From the NCBI RefSeq assembly GCF_947179515.1, contig NC_067477.1, positions 129,463,896 through 129,527,895 of the forward strand: DNA of 64,000 nucleotides. The letters run 5' to 3'. Position numbers and translations under genes: made by a program. The DNA is from Apodemus sylvaticus. Lineage: Eukaryota > Chordata > Mammalia > Rodentia > Muridae. Below, in pieces: positions 60,280 to 64,000 of this stretch (position 1 is its first letter; every line of letters begins with the position of its first letter). The notes below the pieces were generated by a model. That model saw only the letters and a program-made list of their open reading frames with translations, was not told where the DNA came from and searched no databases.

Positions 60280-61860
60280 AGCATTGACTGGTGGCCTATC
60301 CTTTCTCCTTGCCTCTGGCCATTGCAGCCTCCATCTTTCAAGTCTATGCTGTGACTCCACAATGAATATTACCTTCCAGTGCAAAATGCATTTGAAAAAT
60401 GCCATTTTCAAGATCCTTACTCTATAGTGTATGCACATGGTCCTGACTGGGTGCAGGGCAGGTCAAGAGCTGTGGAGACACTCATGATATTGTCCTATGG
60501 TTGTCCTTCTGATAAAATTCTTAGAACATGTTTCACTTGGTCAACATGACTTGGCTTATTGGTTTTCTAAACCCCTTGACCTCTTGGTGATGACCCAAAA
60601 TCCCTTTTCCTCTCCTTGAAGAGGTCACAGGCCAAGCTTCTCACTCCTCTGCAGTTCTGATCCTATCTTAACCAGCCATGCCATTCCATCTATGAGTGTT
60701 CTAGGTCATGACAGGAAGGACTGAATCCAGAGCATGGCTTTTGTAGTCTTTTATTTACCCACAGCTAAGTCACCATTCAACTGCACCATAGTCTTCATCT
60801 TCAAATGCGTTTTGTTTGTTTTGTTTTTGCTTCTTTGCTGGACAGTTAGAAGCATCAAACATATATACCAGCTTGTCTAGATAAGGACATGACAAGTGCC
60901 CACCAAATGTGAAATGACTTGCCTTTCCATGTGTCTTTTACACAACCCGAGTGCTCGGTAGATACCATGGTTGGATTAGTGTAAGGAGGTGAATCACTGG
61001 TTGCCTTGCTGTTTTGATCTCACATTAGATTCCACAAAGCCATCATTTGTGACTTGGCTTGCAATGGCATGACATCTACAGAGTGATTATTCCATCTTTT
61101 AAGATGGCCTCTGATACAGATGTTAATTTTTCAAGATCTCTTGAATGGGTAGGGGACAGTTTATCTGAATTGGCCTCAAACTAGTGTTGTCTAGGTGATT
61201 GGTAGAAATGTTATGATATAGCACCTTCAGGATTTTGAGACTGTCAATCTGCTCTGGAGAAAATGCTTTGCCCATTTCTTGGAAGACTTACAAAGGCTAA
61301 TTTTTCAAGAAAAGAACCAAAGGTTGCTTCAGAGTAAAACCTATGTATAGGAATCCATGTTTCTCTGCTTCTGGTTACTCTCCAGTTACTCTTATTCAAA
61401 AGCTCTGCTCCCAGGCCCTTGGTTCCCTGTCCTCCCCCATCAGCACAGTCTTAAGAGGGCATTCACTGGGCAGAAACTCAGTTATAACGCTTCCACTTCC
61501 TCTTTGTCTTGTTGTATTCCAGGTCCTTGGGACTTTCTGCAAGGCAATTACATAAAGCATTTCAGGCTCACACATGACGACATATACTAATGGCTTGTGT
61601 AGATTCACACCTAGTACTTCTTTGCTGGGCTATTAATATCTCTGTATTTTGTTAGGGATTTGGTCAGAAATCCTTTACTCAAATGAATGATTTTCATGTT
61701 AATGGTTTCAGATTCTATGTTGGTCAGTAGATAAGGGCTTCGAACCCATGAATGCTTTACCAGACTCCAAGAACTTATTATAAGTGATGCACTAACCCTC
61801 AGTCACAGAAATTGTTTCCTTGCTTCACTTTTCAGACAGTATGTTCCTTTCCTTCTTTGA
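60280..61860. other. Intronic sequence, nothing recognised
   Basis: No repeats apart from a TTTGTTTTG word. No coding signature. Confidence 0.4.
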
Positions 61861-61868
61861 AAACTGAG

Positions 61869-61946
61869 CAGGAAGTAAGGATGTGTGTAATTTGCAGGAA
61901 GTAAGGATGTGTGTAATTTGCAGGATGTAAGGATGGGTGTAATTTG
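61869..61946. repeat. Minisatellite, 3 x 26 bp
   Basis: Three contiguous copies of a 26-bp unit starting CAGGAAGTAAGGATGTGTG. Copies 1 and 2 are identical (61869..61894, 61895..61920). Copy 3 (61921..61946) differs at two positions. Confidence 0.97.
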
Positions 61947-61949
61947 AAC

Positions 61950-64000
61950 CTTCTTCTGCCTGTTACATTCTGGACATGAAGGACCAAGGACTAAAAGACC
62001 AAAGGGCAGGTGTAAATATGAGTGCAAAGCAATCGATTCCAAACAGAGTCATCAGGGAAGAGAGCAGTGAGCTCTCTGGAATCAAGGCAGTTTCTACTCA
62101 TATTCTAAACTCCATCCATGAAAACGTAGCAGTCAGAACTTACCGTAGAAGTCTCCATGTTAGAAAGTGGGCTGTCACAACTACTCCATGGTTACTTTAA
62201 AGTTTCAACACAATGCACGTGGACACATGAGAGACTAGAGGCCACAGGAAAGAGAGAGGAAGAATAGCGAAGAGGAAAGAGAGGGAGGGGAGACAGAGAG
62301 GGAGGGAGAGAGAGAATGGAAAATAGTCCTACTGCATTTAATGAGGCCCCAGGGGACTAGTCCTGAGTTTAAATCAAATTCCCAAAGGCAAAAGCTGAAA
62401 GTTCACATTTCCAGAGTCTGGTCTATCCCAATGGGCCGGAAAACACCTGACGTCTACTTCCCCTACATCTAAGAGACATCTCCCAGGAGTCAGAACCATT
62501 TTGTTCAAAGGGAAAAGTGGGAACAGGTAGTGTTGTAAGCCACTGGCCTGGTTAGCCTTAGTCACCACTGAGAATTAGAGCTGGAGAGGCAGTTAAAGGA
62601 GCCATGAGGATCCAAGGCCTCACTAGAGTCTAGAGAAAGTCGGGGAACATACTTGCCACAAGAGGGAGCAGTAGAATTTGGTCAGATAGGAGGATCCTGG
62701 ATAAATGTTCTTACTGTGGAAAGAGGGTAGGTATCTCACGAGTTTGAAGTAGACATTGGATCATGAGGTGTGGATGGTTATGAATGATATTAAAACACAA
62801 GACATATCCATAAGTGGCAGAGAGTAGCACTTGGACCACTAAGTTTTTAACAAAAACAACAACTGAAAGAAACACATACAACAGCTCAAAAATATGAAAC
62901 CTGTAAGTAACCCCATGTAACATCCTCTTCTCTAAACATGCCTTACGCTATATTTATCTTCCATTCCAGTTTGGTCCTTGTGATACCTAAACCTGCTTCT
63001 TGCCTGTAGACCATTCTCCCTCCACCTTGAGCATCCGGGAGGAAAGACGGGCCTCACTGAATGGCAACCTGAAAACAACACACTTAAGTCCAAAACTACG
63101 ACACTCACAGTCATAGGCAGACTACTTTCTTTATGCTGCCGTGTCTTTTAAAATATTTTTTCTATCCATTCTCTTTTTAAAAGGAGGAATGCAATTTATA
63201 GAAGCTCCAGGGCTTTTATCATTTATTCAGTCCAAGACACAGATTAAGCACTAAGAGGGAAGGAACCATGCGTTTACTTTGCAAGATAAATAAAAGACTA
63301 TTTTTGTCGATTAAAAAACATGTTAAATATAGCGCACTAGCAAATGCCGACGCTCCTTTCGATGTATTTTACTGTTTCAAAACACAGTGAGCTTGAAAGA
63401 GCAGCTATGGTAGTTCCTACACATTAGTCTTCAGGGTACCCCTCACCTTCCATCCCTATTTTTATTTAGAGTTACAGCACTCACAGTACTATGCTCTTTC
63501 CTTCCCAGTCACAGGCAACAGAATTTCCAGCTGTCTCTTAATCTAAATCCAAATTGATACTATGGAAACTCTTACACAGCAACAGTAAGGTCTACAGACA
63601 GATAAGGGAACATGAGGGTTCCCACCTATATCTTTAATTCACTCTCTCTTTCCAACCCTGGCAAGGAGTTTTCAAGACAAGGGTAGTGAAGGCTGATCAC
63701 CCCCGGAACACTTTCCATCCTTTGCTGCCTCTGGTCAGTTTGGCAGTGAAGGATGGTTTATCTCTGGTCACCTTTTTTTTTTTTTTCATTTTCCTCTCAT
63801 TTTTCTAGAAACTGAGTTCATTTTTAATAAAACGCAACAGCCATTTTAAAAGGGGGAGGGGGAAATCAGGCCTCTCTTTATGGGGGGGGGGATCTTATTT
63901 AAAGTGCCCAGAAATCCAAAAAGAACACTTTATTAAAACAGGCAGAATTTGTAAAATGAACGTGGTTTAAGAAATCCCATCTCACTGAAAGCAGTGGGTT
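61950..64000. other. Intronic sequence to the right edge
   Basis: A GA-rich tract lies at 62244..62318, a T-run at 63773..63786 and a G-run at 63881..63890. A repeat-free block with unusual CpGs lies at 63160..63500 (see findings). No first exon could be placed. Confidence 0.45.

Larger units (their letters stand above)
47621..64000 (-). other. Slc8a1: Intron preceding Slc8a1 exon 2 (3' part)
   Basis: The gene uses alternative tissue-specific 5' non-coding exons (heart, kidney and brain promoters in rat) spliced to exon 2, so sequence to the right is intron and may hide a small non-coding exon. I see no CpG island or clear TATA/initiator arrangement that would let me place one. Repeats are sparser here than on the other side. 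Confidence 0.75.

Noticed and set aside
61869..61946. Possible CRISPR-like direct repeats
   Set aside because: The units are contiguous with no spacers and sit in a mammalian intron. It is a minisatellite.
47621..64000. Alternative first exon or promoter of Slc8a1
   Set aside because: Known for the gene, but no CpG island, TATA/initiator pair or recognisable exon sequence let me place one. Only a candidate regulatory block is reported.

Overview
This is a stretch of rodent nuclear genome, almost certainly from a murid (mouse/rat group). It carries a single large vertebrate coding exon inside long non-coding DNA, B1, B2, B3 and B4 type SINEs, 3'-truncated rodent LINE-1 copies, a MaLR-type LTR and many microsatellites. 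I see no bacterial or viral gene organisation, no CpG island and no intact mobile-element ORF. I cannot settle the species from sequence alone. || The only gene with support is Slc8a1 (NCX1, cardiac-type sodium/calcium exchanger), on the minus strand. Its giant exon 2 is complete at 45791..47620, with an acceptor AG at 47621..47622 and a donor GTAAGT at 45785..45790. The coding part (45791..47589) holds the start codon, the signal peptide, the first half of the transporter with the alpha-1 repeat, the XIP autoinhibitory segment, calcium-binding domain CBD1 and the start of CBD2: 599 full codons plus two bases. The second half of the protein lies on exons beyond the left edge of the window. || Layout: 1..45790 is the 5' part of the intron that follows exon 2, and 47621..64000 is the 3' part of the intron that precedes it. 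The downstream intron holds L1 3' ends near 9.8, 16.5, 30.7, 40 and 43.3 kb. It also holds three SINEs with readable target-site duplications (24.8, 26.7 and 41.3 kb), an MTD-like MaLR LTR near 18.8 kb, two URR1-like hAT remnants, a 470-bp GGAA array at 37.35 kb and several purine/pyrimidine tracts. The upstream intron is poorer in repeats. It contains a textbook twin-primed L1 insertion (54625..54994), a decayed hAT copy near 58.8 kb, L2-like remnants and a 3 x 26 bp minisatellite at 61.87 kb. || The points most worth following: exon 2 is known to form an abundant circular RNA, and here it measures 1830 nt, exactly 610 codons. The reading frame therefore runs through the back-splice junction without a stop. 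The donor is followed within 10 nt by a roughly 90-nt UG-rich tract. Several repeat-free stretches look like candidate regulatory elements. I did not find a new system comparable to a defence locus or gene cluster; the novelty here is in exon architecture and in the history of retrotransposition.
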